Notes under the pieces: model-generated
The model's database searches: none
What the model was told of the DNA's origin: nothing
What the model saw: only the letters and a program-made list of their open reading frames with translations
Position numbers and translations under genes: made by a program
Assembly (NCBI RefSeq): GCF_014489475.1
Contig: NZ_CP060820.1
Location: forward strand, 124,001 to 188,000
DNA length: 64,000 bases
Source: Lysobacter terrestris
GTDB taxonomy: Bacteria > Pseudomonadota > Gammaproteobacteria > Xanthomonadales > Xanthomonadaceae
Direction of reading: 5' to 3'
Shown: one piece after another, positions 26,954 to 38,060 of the stretch
Numbering within the stretch: position 1 is the first letter of the stretch
Layout: the number at the start of each line of letters is the position of its first letter

Positions 26954-27496
26954 TCACGCAGCCGGGTCGTCGATCGCCTTCTTCATGCGCGAGACCGGTA
27001 CCCGGATGCCGGGCAGATCGAGATCGAACCGTTCCTGCACGACGAAGCCGCAGGAGACGTACAACGGTTCGCCCGGCAGCGTCGAAACCAGTTCGAGCGT
27101 GGCGAAACCGGCGCGCCGTGCCGCCGCGACGCAGGCATCCATCAGTTGCCGCCCAAGTCCGCGACGGGCCATCGCGGGATCCACGAAGAAGGCGCGGATG
27201 CGCGCCGCTTCCCTGTGCGGATCGAGCCGGGGATCGGGCCCCGCCTTCGCCTGGTCGCCACCGAACAGCGTGCGTCGCATGCTCCAGCCGCCGCAGGCAA
27301 CGATGCGTTGGCTGTCTTCGATGACGAAATAGGTCTGGTCGTCGATCAGCTGCGTGTCGACGCCGAACACGTGGCGCGTGATCGCTTCGGCCTGCTCCGG
27401 CGAGTAGTAGCCCGCGCTCAGCGCCAGGCCCGACAGGGCGATGAGCGCCTGCAGTTCGGCGATGTCGGCGTGCGTGGCAAGACGAAGTTCCGGCAT
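26954..27496 (-). CDS. GNAT family N-acetyltransferase
   Basis: The product has 180 residues. The acetyl-CoA binding motif A is RAFFVDPAMARRGLGRQLMDAC (R/Q-x-x-G-x-G/A pattern in RRGLGR), followed by the motif B region FATLELVSTLPGEPLYVSCGF. The substrate is not evident. It converges on the debranching-like gene with only 12 nt between stops. It lies 33 nt after the 5'-nucleotidase gene on the minus strand and is probably cotranscribed. Confidence 0.9.
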   Translation of the reverse strand: MPELRLATHADIAELQALIALSGLALSAGYYSPEQAEAITRHVFGVDTQLIDDQTYFVIEDSQRIVACGGWSMRRTLFGGDQAKAGPDPRLDPHREAARIRAFFVDPAMARRGLGRQLMDACVAAARRAGFATLELVSTLPGEPLYVSCGFVVQERFDLDLPGIRVPVSRMKKAIDDPAA

Positions 27497-27529
27497 TGCA
27501 GCGCTCCGGGTGATCGCTACGCGCCGGTC

Positions 27530-28438
27530 CTAGCCACGGTTGGCGACGCCATGCGGCACGTGCCCGGCCGCGACATGGTCGCGCGCCGAGACGATGTTGT
27601 GCTCGGAGTCGTCGAAGAAGATGTCGGCACCGAACGCCTCGAGGAACGGGCCCTTCGCGCGCCCGCCGAGGAACAGCGCCTCGTCGAGGCGGATGCCCCA
27701 GTCGCGCAGCGTGCGGATCACGCGTTCGTGCGCAGGCACCGAGCGCGCCGTTACCAGCGCGGTGCGGATCGGCGAGGACTCCCCCGTCGGGAAGGCTGCT
27801 TGCAGGCGGTGCAGCGCATCGAGGAAGCCGCGGAACGGCCCGCCCGAGAGCGGCTCGCCGGCATGGGCGCGCTCGTGCGCCGCGAACGCGGCCAGGCCGC
27901 CCTCGCGCGACACGCGTTCGCCTTCGTCGTCGAAGATCACCGCATCGCCGTCGAAGGCGATGCGCAACTGGTCGTGGCGCTGCTGCGGTGCCTTCGCCGG
28001 CAGCAGCGTCGCCGCGGCGATGCCCGCCGCCAGCGCGTTGCGCACGTCTTCGGCGTGCGTGGACAGGAACAGGTCGGCACCGAACGGACGGATGTACGGA
28101 TACGGGGCGGCGCCGTTGCTGAAGGCGGCGCGCTTGATCGCCAGGCCGTGGTGCGCGATCGAATTGAAGATGCGCAGGCCGGTGTCGGCCGAGTTGCGCG
28201 AGATCAGGATCACTTCGACGCGCGGCGCCTCCGGCGGCGCACCCTCGTTAAGGACCAGCAGCTTGCGCACCAGCGGGAAGGCGATGCCGGGCTCGAGGAT
28301 GTCGTCTTCGTGCAGGCGCTGGAAGTCGGCATAGGCGTCGATGCCCTCGCGCTCGAACAGCGCGTGGCTGTCCTCCATGTCGAACAGGGTGCGCGAGGAG
28401 ATGGCAACGATCAGCGGATTGGCGTCACGGTCGGGCAT
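27530..28438 (-). CDS. 5'-nucleotidase, cytosolic NT5C1-like
   Basis: The product has 302 residues matching the bacterial 5'-nucleotidase family related to eukaryotic cytosolic 5'-nucleotidase I. Recognisable blocks are IVAISSRTLFDMEDSHALFE at the start, VEVILISRNSADTGLRIFNSI, FDGDAVIFDDEGERV (Mg-binding aspartates) and DIFFDDSEHN near the end. It should dephosphorylate nucleoside monophosphates in the cytoplasm. It precedes the GNAT gene in a two-gene unit; upstream lie 213 nt of repeat-rich sequence before nadK. Confidence 0.9.
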   Translation of the reverse strand: MPDRDANPLIVAISSRTLFDMEDSHALFEREGIDAYADFQRLHEDDILEPGIAFPLVRKLLVLNEGAPPEAPRVEVILISRNSADTGLRIFNSIAHHGLAIKRAAFSNGAAPYPYIRPFGADLFLSTHAEDVRNALAAGIAAATLLPAKAPQQRHDQLRIAFDGDAVIFDDEGERVSREGGLAAFAAHERAHAGEPLSGGPFRGFLDALHRLQAAFPTGESSPIRTALVTARSVPAHERVIRTLRDWGIRLDEALFLGGRAKGPFLEAFGADIFFDDSEHNIVSARDHVAAGHVPHGVANRG

Positions 28439-28589
28439 GGAGGGATGGTACGACGGGATGGTCTCAGTGGTTGCGATGGACGGCCGGTCGTCAGTTGTCA
28501 GTCGGTGGGTTGGTGCTCGCCATCCCGTCAGCCTTCAACGGCCGAATGGCTGGTCAAGTCGGGAGCGAGCTTTCGAAGCAACTGCAACG

Positions 28590-28620
28590 GCTGGATCCCG
28601 GCTTTCGCCGGGATGACGAA
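28590..28620. repeat. Dispersed palindromic repeat, family B
   Basis: A near-identical copy of the 9119-9148 element: GGATCCCGGC and GCCGGGATGAC flank a 5-nt centre. It is embedded in a 213-nt intergenic mosaic (28439-28651) that also holds diverged inverted copies of TTGTCAGT-type sequence at 28493-28515 and 28627-28652. Confidence 0.75.
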
Positions 28621-28651
28621 CAAGGGCAGTCAACTGCCAACTGACAACCGC

Positions 28652-29425
28652 CTAACCGCTGGTGAACTGCTCCGCGAGGATCCGCTCTTCCAGGTTGTGC
28701 TCGGGATCGAACAGCAGCGTCACCGTGCGATCGCGGGATTCGCGGATGGTGACTTCGACGATGTCGCGGACTTCGTGCGAATCGGCGGTGGCGCTGACCG
28801 GGCGCTTGAACGGGTCGAGCACGCGGAAGCGCACTTCGGTGTCGGCCTTGAGCACCGCGCCGCGCCAGCGCCGCGGCCGGAACGCGGCGATCGGGGTCAG
28901 CGCGATGACGTTGGCGCCCAACGGCAGGATCGGTCCATGTGCGGAGAAGTTGTAGGCGGTGCTGCCCGCGGGCGTCGCGACCAGCACGCCGTCGCAGATC
29001 AGCTCGTCCAGCCGGGTCTGGCCGTTGAGGTCGATCGACAAGTGCGCGGCCTGGCGCGTCTGCCGCAGCAGCGAGACTTCGTTGTAGGCCAGCGAGCCGA
29101 CGGTGGCGCCCGATTCGGTCTGCGCGACCATTTCCAGCGGGCGCAGCATGGCGGGCTCGGCCGCGTGGATGCGCTCGATCAGGTCCTCGCTGCGCTGGTG
29201 GTTCATCATGAAACCCACCGTGCCCAGCTTCATGCCATACACCGGCTTGGCCAGGCCCGCGTGCCGGTGCAGGGTCTGCAGCATGAAACCGTCGCCGCCC
29301 AGCGCGACGAGGACGTCGGCCTCGGCCGGCGGGTGGTCGCCGTAGCGCGCGGTCATCTCCGCAAGCGCGCGTTGCGCCTCGTCGGCAGGACTGGCGAGGA
29401 AGGCAAGACGTGGCGTCGCGGTCAT
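28652..29425 (-). CDS. nadK: NAD kinase
   Basis: Phosphorylates NAD to NADP. The 257-residue protein has the family motif LGGDG (about 42-46, catalytic D45), YNEVSLLR, and the nucleotide-binding [16 protein letters not shown]. The C-terminal beta-sandwich includes the metal/NAD contact [11 protein letters not shown]. It is short compared with E. coli NadK (292), as in Xanthomonadaceae. It lies downstream of gdhB on the same strand with a terminator between, so it is probably transcribed separately. Confidence 0.96.
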   Translation of the reverse strand: MTATPRLAFLASPADEAQRALAEMTARYGDHPPAEADVLVALGGDGFMLQTLHRHAGLAKPVYGMKLGTVGFMMNHQRSEDLIERIHAAEPAMLRPLEMVAQTESGATVGSLAYNEVSLLRQTRQAAHLSIDLNGQTRLDELICDGVLVATPAGSTAYNFSAHGPILPLGANVIALTPIAAFRPRRWRGAVLKADTEVRFRVLDPFKRPVSATADSHEVRDIVEVTIRESRDRTVTLLFDPEHNLEERILAEQFTSG

Positions 29426-29488
29426 CGGCGGCTCCGTTGCGATGGCGCGAGCATAACCGCGCTTGGAGTCGACTTCACGTCAGGCGCG

Positions 29489-29511
29489 AAAAAGGCGGGC
29501 CGAGGCCCGCC
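29489..29511 (-). terminator. Terminator after NAD-glutamate dehydrogenase
   Basis: On the minus strand GGCGGGCC and GGCCCGCC form a tight stem followed by TTTTT. A second 7-bp hairpin (GTGCCGG/CCGGCAC at 29526-29543) lies between it and the gene stop. Confidence 0.85.
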
Positions 29512-29550
29512 TTCTCCATTCCAACGTGCCGGCGAACCGGCACGAGACCA

Positions 29551-32500
29551 TCACCCGCGAGAAGCCAGCTGCGACAAGCGCTGCACCGCCACCGAAGCCG
29601 TCGGGTAATCCAACGACTTCTGCGCGGCCAGTTCGTTGAGCATCGCCAGGGTGAAGCGCAGCGAGGCGTCGTCGCGCTGCAGCCAGTTCTGCACCTTCGC
29701 TTCGGCGTTGTTGCCCGGCATCGACAGGGCCTGGCCGACCAGCGTGCGCTGCTGCGTGGCCAGTTCCTCGCGCAGCACGCCGCGCGCGACCGCGTGCCAA
29801 CGGCCGTCGACCGCCAGGTTGTCGATCTGCGTGCTCAGCCACGGCAGGTTCAGCGCTTCGCCCAGGCGGAAGTGCACCTTGGCGACGTCGACCACCTTGA
29901 GCTTGCGCTCGCGCGCGATCTCGATGACGTCGCAGGCCGGTTCCATGTACGGCAGCGCGGACAGCTGCAGGGCCAGGTCGTTCGGCACGCCCTTCGCCTT
30001 CCACTCGCGCAGCGCCGCCTCGTAGCCCGGACGCTGCAGCGGGCCGAGGATGTTCTCGCCCGCGCGGATGTCCTTGTAGCCGTCGAAGTAGCGGTTAACC
30101 GCGGTGGCGATGTCCGGGATCGCACCCGGGCGCGACAGCAGCCAGCGCGTGAACGAACGCTGCAGGTTCCAGATCACCTGCAGGGCATCGATCTGCACCG
30201 ACTCGTGCACCTTGCCGTCGAGGCCGTCGATCTGGGCCCACAGGGCGCGCGCATCCAGCGTCTCGCGGGTGATGGTGAACGCCTTGGCCACTTCGCCCGG
30301 CGTGCGGCCGCTGTCTTCGGTCATGCGCAGGGTGAAGGTCGCGCCCATGCGGTTGACCATCGAGTTGGTCACCGCCGTGGCGATGATCTCGCGCTTCAGG
30401 CGGTGGCCTTCCATCGCCTTGGCGTACTTCGCCTGCAGCGGTTGCGGGAAGTAGCGGACCAGCTCCTTCGACAGGTACGGATCTTCCGGCACGTCGGATT
30501 CGGCCAGCTGCTGGAACAGCACGATCTTCGAGTACGACAGCAGGATCGACAGCTCCGGCCGGGTCAGGCCCTGGCCGCGCGACTTGCGATCGACCAGCTC
30601 GGCGTCGGTCGGCAGGAACTCGATCTGGCGATCGAGCAGGCCCTGCGATTCCAGCGTGCTGATGAAGTGGCGCTTGGAACCCATGCGCGACAGGCTCATG
30701 CGTTCCATCAGGCTGATCGCCTGGTTCTGGCGGTAGTTGTCGGCCAGCACCAGCTGGGCGACCTCATCCGTCATCGACGCCAGCAGCTTGTTGCGCGCGT
30801 CGAAGGTCAACCGCTTCTTCTGCACTTCGCCGTTGAGCAGGATCTTGATGTTGACCTCGTGGTCCGAGGTATCCACGCCGGCGGAGTTGTCGATGAAGTC
30901 GGTGTTGAGGCGCACGCCGTGCAGCGCGGCTTCGACGCGGCCGAGCTGGGTCAGGCCCAGGTTGCCGCCCTCGCCCACCACCTTGCAGCGCAGCTCGTTG
31001 CCGTTGACGCGCAGGGCGTTGTTGGCGCGGTCGCCGACCTGCTGGTTGGTTTCGCTGGTCGCCTTGACGTAGGTGCCGATGCCGCCGTTCCACAGCAGGT
31101 CGACCGGCGCCTTGAGGATGGCGTTCATCAACTCGTTCGGGCTCAGCGCGGTGACGCCATTCTCGATGCCGAGCGCGGCGCGGATTTCCGCCGATACCGG
31201 GATCGACTTGGCCGAACGCGCGAACACGCCGCCACCCTTGCTGATCAGCTTCTTGTCGTAGTCCTCCCACGACGAACGCGGCAGCTTGAACATGCGGTCG
31301 CGTTCCTTGAACGAGATCGCGGCATCCGGGTTCGGGTCGAGGAAGATGTGGCGGTGGTCGAACGCGGCCAGCAGGCGGATGTGCTTACTCAGCAGCATGC
31401 CGTTGCCGAACACGTCGCCCGACATGTCGCCGACGCCGACGACGGTGAAGTCTTCCTTCTGGCTGTCGCGGCCCATGGCGCGGAAATGGCCCTTGACCGA
31501 TTCCCAGGCGCCACGCGCGGTGATGCCCATGCCCTTGTGGTCGTAACCGACCGAGCCGCCCGACGCGAACGCGTCGTCCAGCCAGAACTTGTGCGCCGCC
31601 GCGATGCCGTTGGCAATGTCGGAGAAAGTCGCCGTGCCCTTGTCGGCGGCGACCACCAGGTACGGGTCGTCACCGTCGTGGCGCACGACGTTGGCCGGAT
31701 GCACGATCTTGCCGTCCGGCGTGATGTTGTCGGTGATGTCGAGCAGGCCGTTGATGAAGCGCTTGTAGCAGGCCACGCCTTCGTTGAACCAGGCATCGCG
31801 GTTCACCGCCGGATCCGGCAGCTGCTTGGCGTAGAAGCCGCCCTTCGAGCCGACCGGCACGATGACCGTGTTCTTCACCATCTGCGCCTTCACCAGGCCC
31901 AGCACTTCCGTGCGGAAGTCCTCGCGGCGATCCGACCAGCGCAGGCCGCCACGCGCGACCGGGCCGAAGCGCAGGTGCACGCCCTCCACGCGCGGGCCGT
32001 ACACGAAGATCTCGCGGTACGGGCGCGGCTTGGGCAGGTCCGGCACCTTGGCCGGATCGAACTTGAAGCTGACGTAGTCGGAAGGGCCGCCGTCGACGCG
32101 CCTGCCATCCTTGTACTGGATGTAATAGCTGGTGCGCAGGGTGGCGTCGATGACGCCGAGGAAGCTGCGGAAGATGCGGTCTTCATCGAGGCTCGACACG
32201 CGGTCGAGCAGCGCCTTGAACGCGTCGCGCGTGGCTTCGAGCTGCGCGTCGCGCTTGCCGGCGCGTGCTTCTACCACCGGCAGCACCGCCGTCATCAATG
32301 CGGCATCGCCGTTGGCGAGCGCGGCCAGCTGCGCGTGGAAGCGCTCCATGCCCGCCTTGATCTCGGCCTTGCTTTCGCTGCCGGTGCACGGGTCGAACTT
32401 CGCTTCGAACACTTCCACCAGCAGGCGCGCGAGGATCGGATAGCGTGCGAAGGTGGCTTCGACGTAGCTCTGCGAGAACGGCACGCCGACCTGCAGCAGG

Positions 32501-34569
32501 TACTTGCAGTAACCGCGCAGCATCGCGACCTGGCGCCAGGACAGGCTGGCGCCGAGGATCAGGCGGTTGAAGCCGTCGTTCTCGGCGTTGCCACGCCAGA
32601 TCTGGGCGAAGGCGTCCTCGAAGTTCTCGTCGAGATTGGCCAAGTCCAGCTCCGCGCCGGTGGTCTCGACCTCGAAGTCCTGCACGTAGAACACCTGGCC
32701 ATCGACCGACAGGCGATACGGGTGTTCGGAGATCACCCGCAGGCCCATGTTCTCCATCATCGGCATCGCATCCGACAGCGGGATGTCGTCGTTCTGGCGG
32801 TAGAACTTGAAGCGCAGGCCACCCGCGCCCTTGTGGGCGCGGTGCAGGCTCAGGCGCAGGTCGTCCGGGCCGGTCAGCGCGGCGAGGTTGGCGATGTCCT
32901 GCGCGGCGACGGCGGCGCCGACCTCCTCGATGTAACCGGTAGGCAGCGCACGGCCGTAGCGGTTGGCCAGCACGAGGCCTTCGTGCTCGCCGTGGCGTGC
33001 GACGAGTTCCTCGCGCAGGTCGTCCTGCCAGTTGCGGATGATGCCGGCGAGGCCGGCTTCGATCGCGGCGTTGTCGACGTCGACCACGTCACCCGACTTC
33101 GGCCGCACGACCAGGTGCAGCTGCGCCAGCGGCGATTCGCTGAGCTGCACGTTGGTGTCGACGTACTCGCCGTGCAGCATGTCCTTGAGCATCGCCTCGA
33201 TGCGCAGGCGCACGTCGGTATTGAAGCGGTCGCGCGGGATGTAGACCAGGCCGGAGAAGAAGCGGCCGTAGCGGTCGCGGCGCAGGAACAGCTTGCTGCG
33301 CACGCGCTCCTGCAGGCCGAGGATGCCGGTGGTGGTGCGCAGCAGCTCCGGGCCGGTGGACTGGAACAGCTCGTCGCGCGGCAGGGTTTCCAGGATGTGG
33401 CGCAGCGCCTTGCCGCTGTGGCTGGTCGGCGCCAGGCCCGACTGCTGCATCACGTACTCGTGGCGCTGGCGCACCAGCGGGATGTCCCACGGGCGACGGT
33501 TGTAGGCGCTGGAGGTGTACAGGCCGACGAAGCGCTTCTCGCCGACGGCCTTGCCCTTGGCGTCGAAGTCGAGCACGCCGATGTAGTCCATGTAACCGGG
33601 GCGGTGCACGGTCGAGCGGGCATTGGTCTTGGTCAGGATCAGCGCATCTGCCCCGACCTTCTTGTTGACGCTGTGCGCCGGCAGCGACTTCACCGAACGC
33701 GGGCGACCCGCGTCGTGGCCGCGCATCAGGCCCAGGCCCGTGCCATCGATGGCGCGCAGGACTTCATCGTCGCCCTGCTTGGCCACTTCGTACTCGCGGT
33801 AGCCGAGGAAGGTGAAGTGGTTGTCGGCTGCCCAGCGCAGGAACTCCTGCGATTCATGGCGCGCTTCGGCGTCCGCCGGGAACTTGCGCGAACCCAGCTC
33901 GTCGGCGACCTCACGCATGCGGTCGCGCATCTGCGCCCAGTCGCGCACGATCGCGCGCACGTCGGCCAGCGAGGTCTCGATCGCCTGCTTGATCTTCGGC
34001 ATGTCGTCCGCGGCCTGGCGATCGATCTCCAGGTGCATCAGCGATTCGGGCGTACCGTTGCCCACGGCCACGAGCTTGCCGGCCTTGTCGCGCTGGAACG
34101 TGACCACCGGGTGGCCGAGCACGTGCACGCCGATGCCCTGCTCCGCCAGCGCCATGGTCACCGTGTCGACCAGGAACGGCATGTCGTCGTTGGCGACCTG
34201 CAGCACCGTGTGCGCGGATTCCCAACCATGGCTCTTGAGCGTCGAGTTGAACAGGCGCACCAGCGCCGTGCCCGGCTTGCGCGCGCGGGCGAAGTCGAGG
34301 AAGTCGACCGCCAGCGCCGCCCAGCCGTCCGCGCTGTGCTGCGGCAGCTCGTCCTCGCTCATGCGGCCGTAGAACTCATTGATGAACGCCTCGCCCTCGG
34401 CATGGCGCGCCTTCGGCAGGCGCTTGCGCATGGCGGCAAGGATGGGCTCGAGCGAAACGGCCTGGCTCTCGTTGGCGGGCGCCGACTTGGTGGCGACAGG
34501 CTTGGCAGCGGCAGGTTTGGCGGTCGCCTTGCTGGCGGCCTTGCGCGGAGCTTTGGGTGCGGTGCTCAT
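29551..34569 (-). CDS. gdhB: NAD-specific glutamate dehydrogenase, large class
   Basis: Catabolic enzyme that deaminates glutamate to 2-oxoglutarate and ammonia. At 1672 residues it belongs to the 180-kDa class (about 1600 residues). A long N-terminal regulatory region with ACT-like segments is followed by the catalytic core, with PVGSKGGFYAKQLPDP (about 905) and GDMSGDVFGNGMLLSKH (about 1050), and a helical C-terminal part. The first 35 residues are rich in Ala, Lys and Pro. It feeds the TCA cycle. Its antisense strand is open for 1765 codons, which is a GC artefact. Confidence 0.97.
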   Translation of the reverse strand: MSTAPKAPRKAASKATAKPAAAKPVATKSAPANESQAVSLEPILAAMRKRLPKARHAEGEAFINEFYGRMSEDELPQHSADGWAALAVDFLDFARARKPGTALVRLFNSTLKSHGWESAHTVLQVANDDMPFLVDTVTMALAEQGIGVHVLGHPVVTFQRDKAGKLVAVGNGTPESLMHLEIDRQAADDMPKIKQAIETSLADVRAIVRDWAQMRDRMREVADELGSRKFPADAEARHESQEFLRWAADNHFTFLGYREYEVAKQGDDEVLRAIDGTGLGLMRGHDAGRPRSVKSLPAHSVNKKVGADALILTKTNARSTVHRPGYMDYIGVLDFDAKGKAVGEKRFVGLYTSSAYNRRPWDIPLVRQRHEYVMQQSGLAPTSHSGKALRHILETLPRDELFQSTGPELLRTTTGILGLQERVRSKLFLRRDRYGRFFSGLVYIPRDRFNTDVRLRIEAMLKDMLHGEYVDTNVQLSESPLAQLHLVVRPKSGDVVDVDNAAIEAGLAGIIRNWQDDLREELVARHGEHEGLVLANRYGRALPTGYIEEVGAAVAAQDIANLAALTGPDDLRLSLHRAHKGAGGLRFKFYRQNDDIPLSDAMPMMENMGLRVISEHPYRLSVDGQVFYVQDFEVETTGAELDLANLDENFEDAFAQIWRGNAENDGFNRLILGASLSWRQVAMLRGYCKYLLQVGVPFSQSYVEATFARYPILARLLVEVFEAKFDPCTGSESKAEIKAGMERFHAQLAALANGDAALMTAVLPVVEARAGKRDAQLEATRDAFKALLDRVSSLDEDRIFRSFLGVIDATLRTSYYIQYKDGRRVDGGPSDYVSFKFDPAKVPDLPKPRPYREIFVYGPRVEGVHLRFGPVARGGLRWSDRREDFRTEVLGLVKAQMVKNTVIVPVGSKGGFYAKQLPDPAVNRDAWFNEGVACYKRFINGLLDITDNITPDGKIVHPANVVRHDGDDPYLVVAADKGTATFSDIANGIAAAHKFWLDDAFASGGSVGYDHKGMGITARGAWESVKGHFRAMGRDSQKEDFTVVGVGDMSGDVFGNGMLLSKHIRLLAAFDHRHIFLDPNPDAAISFKERDRMFKLPRSSWEDYDKKLISKGGGVFARSAKSIPVSAEIRAALGIENGVTALSPNELMNAILKAPVDLLWNGGIGTYVKATSETNQQVGDRANNALRVNGNELRCKVVGEGGNLGLTQLGRVEAALHGVRLNTDFIDNSAGVDTSDHEVNIKILLNGEVQKKRLTFDARNKLLASMTDEVAQLVLADNYRQNQAISLMERMSLSRMGSKRHFISTLESQGLLDRQIEFLPTDAELVDRKSRGQGLTRPELSILLSYSKIVLFQQLAESDVPEDPYLSKELVRYFPQPLQAKYAKAMEGHRLKREIIATAVTNSMVNRMGATFTLRMTEDSGRTPGEVAKAFTITRETLDARALWAQIDGLDGKVHESVQIDALQVIWNLQRSFTRWLLSRPGAIPDIATAVNRYFDGYKDIRAGENILGPLQRPGYEAALREWKAKGVPNDLALQLSALPYMEPACDVIEIARERKLKVVDVAKVHFRLGEALNLPWLSTQIDNLAVDGRWHAVARGVLREELATQQRTLVGQALSMPGNNAEAKVQNWLQRDDASLRFTLAMLNELAAQKSLDYPTASVAVQRLSQLASRG

Positions 34570-34635
34570 GGCAACGTGGGAATCCGTCCGTTAGTTGGGT
34601 TAGTGCAAATACGTAAGTGGTTCGGCAAAGCAATC

Positions 34636-34660
34636 AGGCCCGCGGTGCTGCCGCGGGCCT
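34636..34660 (-). terminator. Hairpin after acyl-CoA dehydrogenase
   Basis: A perfect 10-bp stem (AGGCCCGCGG with its complement) closes a 5-nt loop just after the acyl-CoA dehydrogenase stop. The minus-strand tail GATTGCTTT is only moderately T-rich. Confidence 0.65.
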
Positions 34661-34675
34661 TTCGGAAAAACTGCT

Positions 34676-35836
<1,161 letters not shown>

Positions 35837-35949
35837 GTCGGTACCCTTTTGTGACTCGGCGAAGACGCGAATTGTAGCCCTCGGCGCGAAATAACCCCAG
35901 CGCATCTGCCCGCGTCCGGCTTGACCCGCCGCCACGCCCGGCCCACACT

Positions 35950-35975
35950 TATCTCTATATCGCGATAGGTTGATA
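35950..35975 (+). promoter_or_regulatory. Nested dyad operator before sahR-metH
   Basis: A symmetric 26-bp site: a perfect 10-bp palindrome TATCGCGATA (35958-35967) flanked at exactly 4 nt on each side by TATC (35950-35953) and its complement GATA (35972-35975). It lies 14 nt before the sahR start and downstream of a TTGACC (35921-35926) that could be a -35. The symmetry suits an ArsR-family dimer, most likely SahR itself. Confidence 0.65.
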
Positions 35976-35989
35976 AAAGGCCCCAATCC

Positions 35990-36961
35990 ATGGATCTCGA
36001 AGGCTGGTCCTCTCGCCTCAAGGTTTTCGCCGACGCCACCCGCGTCCGGCTGCTCGCCCTGCTCGAACGCGAGGAACTGACCGTCGCCGAACTCTCGGCG
36101 ATCACCCGGCTCGCGCAGCCGCGCGTGTCGACCCACCTGTCCAAGCTCAAGGAAGCCGGGCTGGTCCGCGACCGCCGCTCCGGCGTGTCCGCGTACTACC
36201 GCTTCGACGAAGCCGCGCTCGACGCCGCCCAGCGTGCGCTGTGGCAGACCCTGCGCGAAGGCAGCGACGACCCGCTCCTGCGCCAGGACCGCGACCGCGT
36301 GACGGCGGTGCTCGCCGCCCGCGCCAGCGAGCAGAACTGGGCCGATTCCGTGGCCGGCGACATGGAGCGCCATTACTCCCCCGGCCGCACCTGGGAAGCC
36401 CTGGCTCGCTCGGCCCTGCCCCTGCTGCAACCCGGCGACGTGCTCGACATTGCCTCCGGCGACGGCGTCCTCGCCGAGCTGCTGGCGCCGCACTCCAACC
36501 GCTACGTCTGCCTGGATTCGAGCACCAAGGTCGTGCTCGCGGCATCCGAGCGCCTGCGCAAGCTGGAGAACGTCGAGGTCCGCGAAGGCGACATGCACGC
36601 GCTGCCGTTCGCGGCCGCGCAGTTCGACCTGGTCGTGCTGATGCATGCACTCACCTACTCCGAGCACCCGGCGCAGGCCGTCGCCGAAGCCGCGCGCATC
36701 CTGCGCCCGGGCGGGCGCCTGCTGCTGAGCAGCCTGGCCCGGCACGAGCACCGACACACGGTCGAGAGCTACGGCCACGTCAACCTCGGTTTCGCCGAGA
36801 AGGAACTGCAGAAGTTCGTGACCAAGGCAGGCCTGGACATCACCAGCTGCGAAACCGTCACCCGCGAACGCCGCCCGCCCCACTTCGAAGTCATCACCCT
36901 GATGGCGCACAAGCCGGCCGAAGCCGGTTCCGCAACCCGCAAGAGCAGCAAGAAGCACTGA
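35990..36961 (+). CDS. sahR: SahR-type ArsR regulator fused to a SAM-methyltransferase-like domain
   Basis: The product has 323 residues. An N-terminal ArsR winged helix (about 1-85: [30 protein letters not shown]) is followed by a Rossmann methyltransferase fold ([15 protein letters not shown] at about 150; EGDMHALPF). This is the architecture of SahR, which represses SAM-cycle genes and is released from DNA by S-adenosylhomocysteine bound in the methyltransferase-like domain. It precedes metH by a single nucleotide, which fits that role, and a dyad operator lies in its own promoter region. The metal site of classic ArsR proteins is not apparent. Confidence 0.88.
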   Translation: MDLEGWSSRLKVFADATRVRLLALLEREELTVAELSAITRLAQPRVSTHLSKLKEAGLVRDRRSGVSAYYRFDEAALDAAQRALWQTLREGSDDPLLRQDRDRVTAVLAARASEQNWADSVAGDMERHYSPGRTWEALARSALPLLQPGDVLDIASGDGVLAELLAPHSNRYVCLDSSTKVVLAASERLRKLENVEVREGDMHALPFAAAQFDLVVLMHALTYSEHPAQAVAEAARILRPGGRLLLSSLARHEHRHTVESYGHVNLGFAEKELQKFVTKAGLDITSCETVTRERRPPHFEVITLMAHKPAEAGSATRKSSKKH

Positions 36962-36962
36962 A

Positions 36963-38060
36963 ATGAGCACCCTCCCCTGGCTCCATCCCGCCCGTGTCGA
37001 AGCGCTGCAACGCCTGCTGCGCGAGCGCATCCTCATCATCGACGGTGCGATGGGCACCATGATCCAGCAGTACGAGCTGCAGGAAACCGACTACCGCGGC
37101 ACCCGCTTCGCTGCCGGCTACGACGGTCAGCACGCGCCGGACGACCACGCCCACGGCGAGAGTTGCGGCTGCGCGCGCGACCAGCGCGGCAACAACGACC
37201 TGCTGAGCCTGACCCGCCCGGAAATCATCCGCGAGATCCACGCCCAGTACCTAGAGGCCGGTGCCGACCTGGTGGAGACCAACACGTTCAACTCGACCAC
37301 GGTCTCGCTCGAGGACTACAAGCTCCAGCACCTGGCGCGCGAACTCAACGAAACCGGCGCGCGCCTGGCCCGCGAGGCCTGCGACGCCGCCGAAGCCCGC
37401 GATCCGTCGCGGCCGCGCTTCGTGATCGGCGTGCTCGGCCCGACCAGCCGCACGGCCTCGCTGAGCCCGGACGTGAACCGCCCCGGCTTCCGCGCGATCA
37501 CCTTCGACGAGCTGCGCGTGGCCTACCGCGAAGCCACCGACGGCCTGATCGACGGCGGAAGCGATGTGATCATGGTCGAAACCATCTTCGACACGCTCAA
37601 TGCCAAGGCCGCGCTGTTCGCGATCGAGGAAGCGTTCGATGCACGTGGCGCGCGCCTGCCGGTGATGATCTCCGGCACGATCACCGATGCCTCCGGCCGC
37701 ACGCTCTCCGGACAGACCGCGGAAGCGTTCTGGTACTCGCTGCGGCATTCGCAGCCGCTGTCGATCGGATTGAACTGCGCGCTCGGCGCCAAGGACCTGC
37801 GTGCGCACGTCGACGTGCTGGCGCAGGTCGCCGACACCTTCGTCAGCGCGCACCCGAATGCGGGCCTGCCCAATGCGTTCGGCGGTTACGACGAAACGCC
37901 GGAAGACATGGCCGGCATGCTGCGCGAATTCGCCGAATCCGGCCTGCTCAACCTCGTCGGCGGCTGCTGCGGCACCACGCCTGCGCACATCGCGGCGATC
38001 GCCCACGCGGTCTCCGACCTCCCGCCACGGCAGGTGCCGCAGCTGGTGGACGCGGCCTGA
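36963..38060 (+). CDS. metH: Methionine synthase, homocysteine-binding half
   Basis: N-terminal zinc barrel of cobalamin-dependent methionine synthase, encoded as a separate 365-residue protein. It has [29 protein letters not shown] and [16 protein letters not shown]. The zinc cysteines are C272 (GLNCALGA) and C335/C336 ([12 protein letters not shown]). Compared with the E. coli enzyme it has an insertion of about 20 residues (51-72) with three His and two Cys. Its TGA overlaps the ATG of the second half (TGATG), so the two are made together. It is probably regulated by SahR. Confidence 0.95.
   Translation: MSTLPWLHPARVEALQRLLRERILIIDGAMGTMIQQYELQETDYRGTRFAAGYDGQHAPDDHAHGESCGCARDQRGNNDLLSLTRPEIIREIHAQYLEAGADLVETNTFNSTTVSLEDYKLQHLARELNETGARLAREACDAAEARDPSRPRFVIGVLGPTSRTASLSPDVNRPGFRAITFDELRVAYREATDGLIDGGSDVIMVETIFDTLNAKAALFAIEEAFDARGARLPVMISGTITDASGRTLSGQTAEAFWYSLRHSQPLSIGLNCALGAKDLRAHVDVLAQVADTFVSAHPNAGLPNAFGGYDETPEDMAGMLREFAESGLLNLVGGCCGTTPAHIAAIAHAVSDLPPRQVPQLVDAA

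Noticed and set aside
35881-35989. S-adenosylhomocysteine riboswitch before metH
   Set aside because: The 110-nt region upstream of sahR lacks the multi-stem layout; the visible feature is a DNA dyad that suits a protein operator.
35837-37060. In-frame extension upstream of the acyl-CoA dehydrogenase
   Set aside because: It is antisense to sahR and crosses its promoter. The GTG at 35836 has a ribosome binding site and gives the normal family length.
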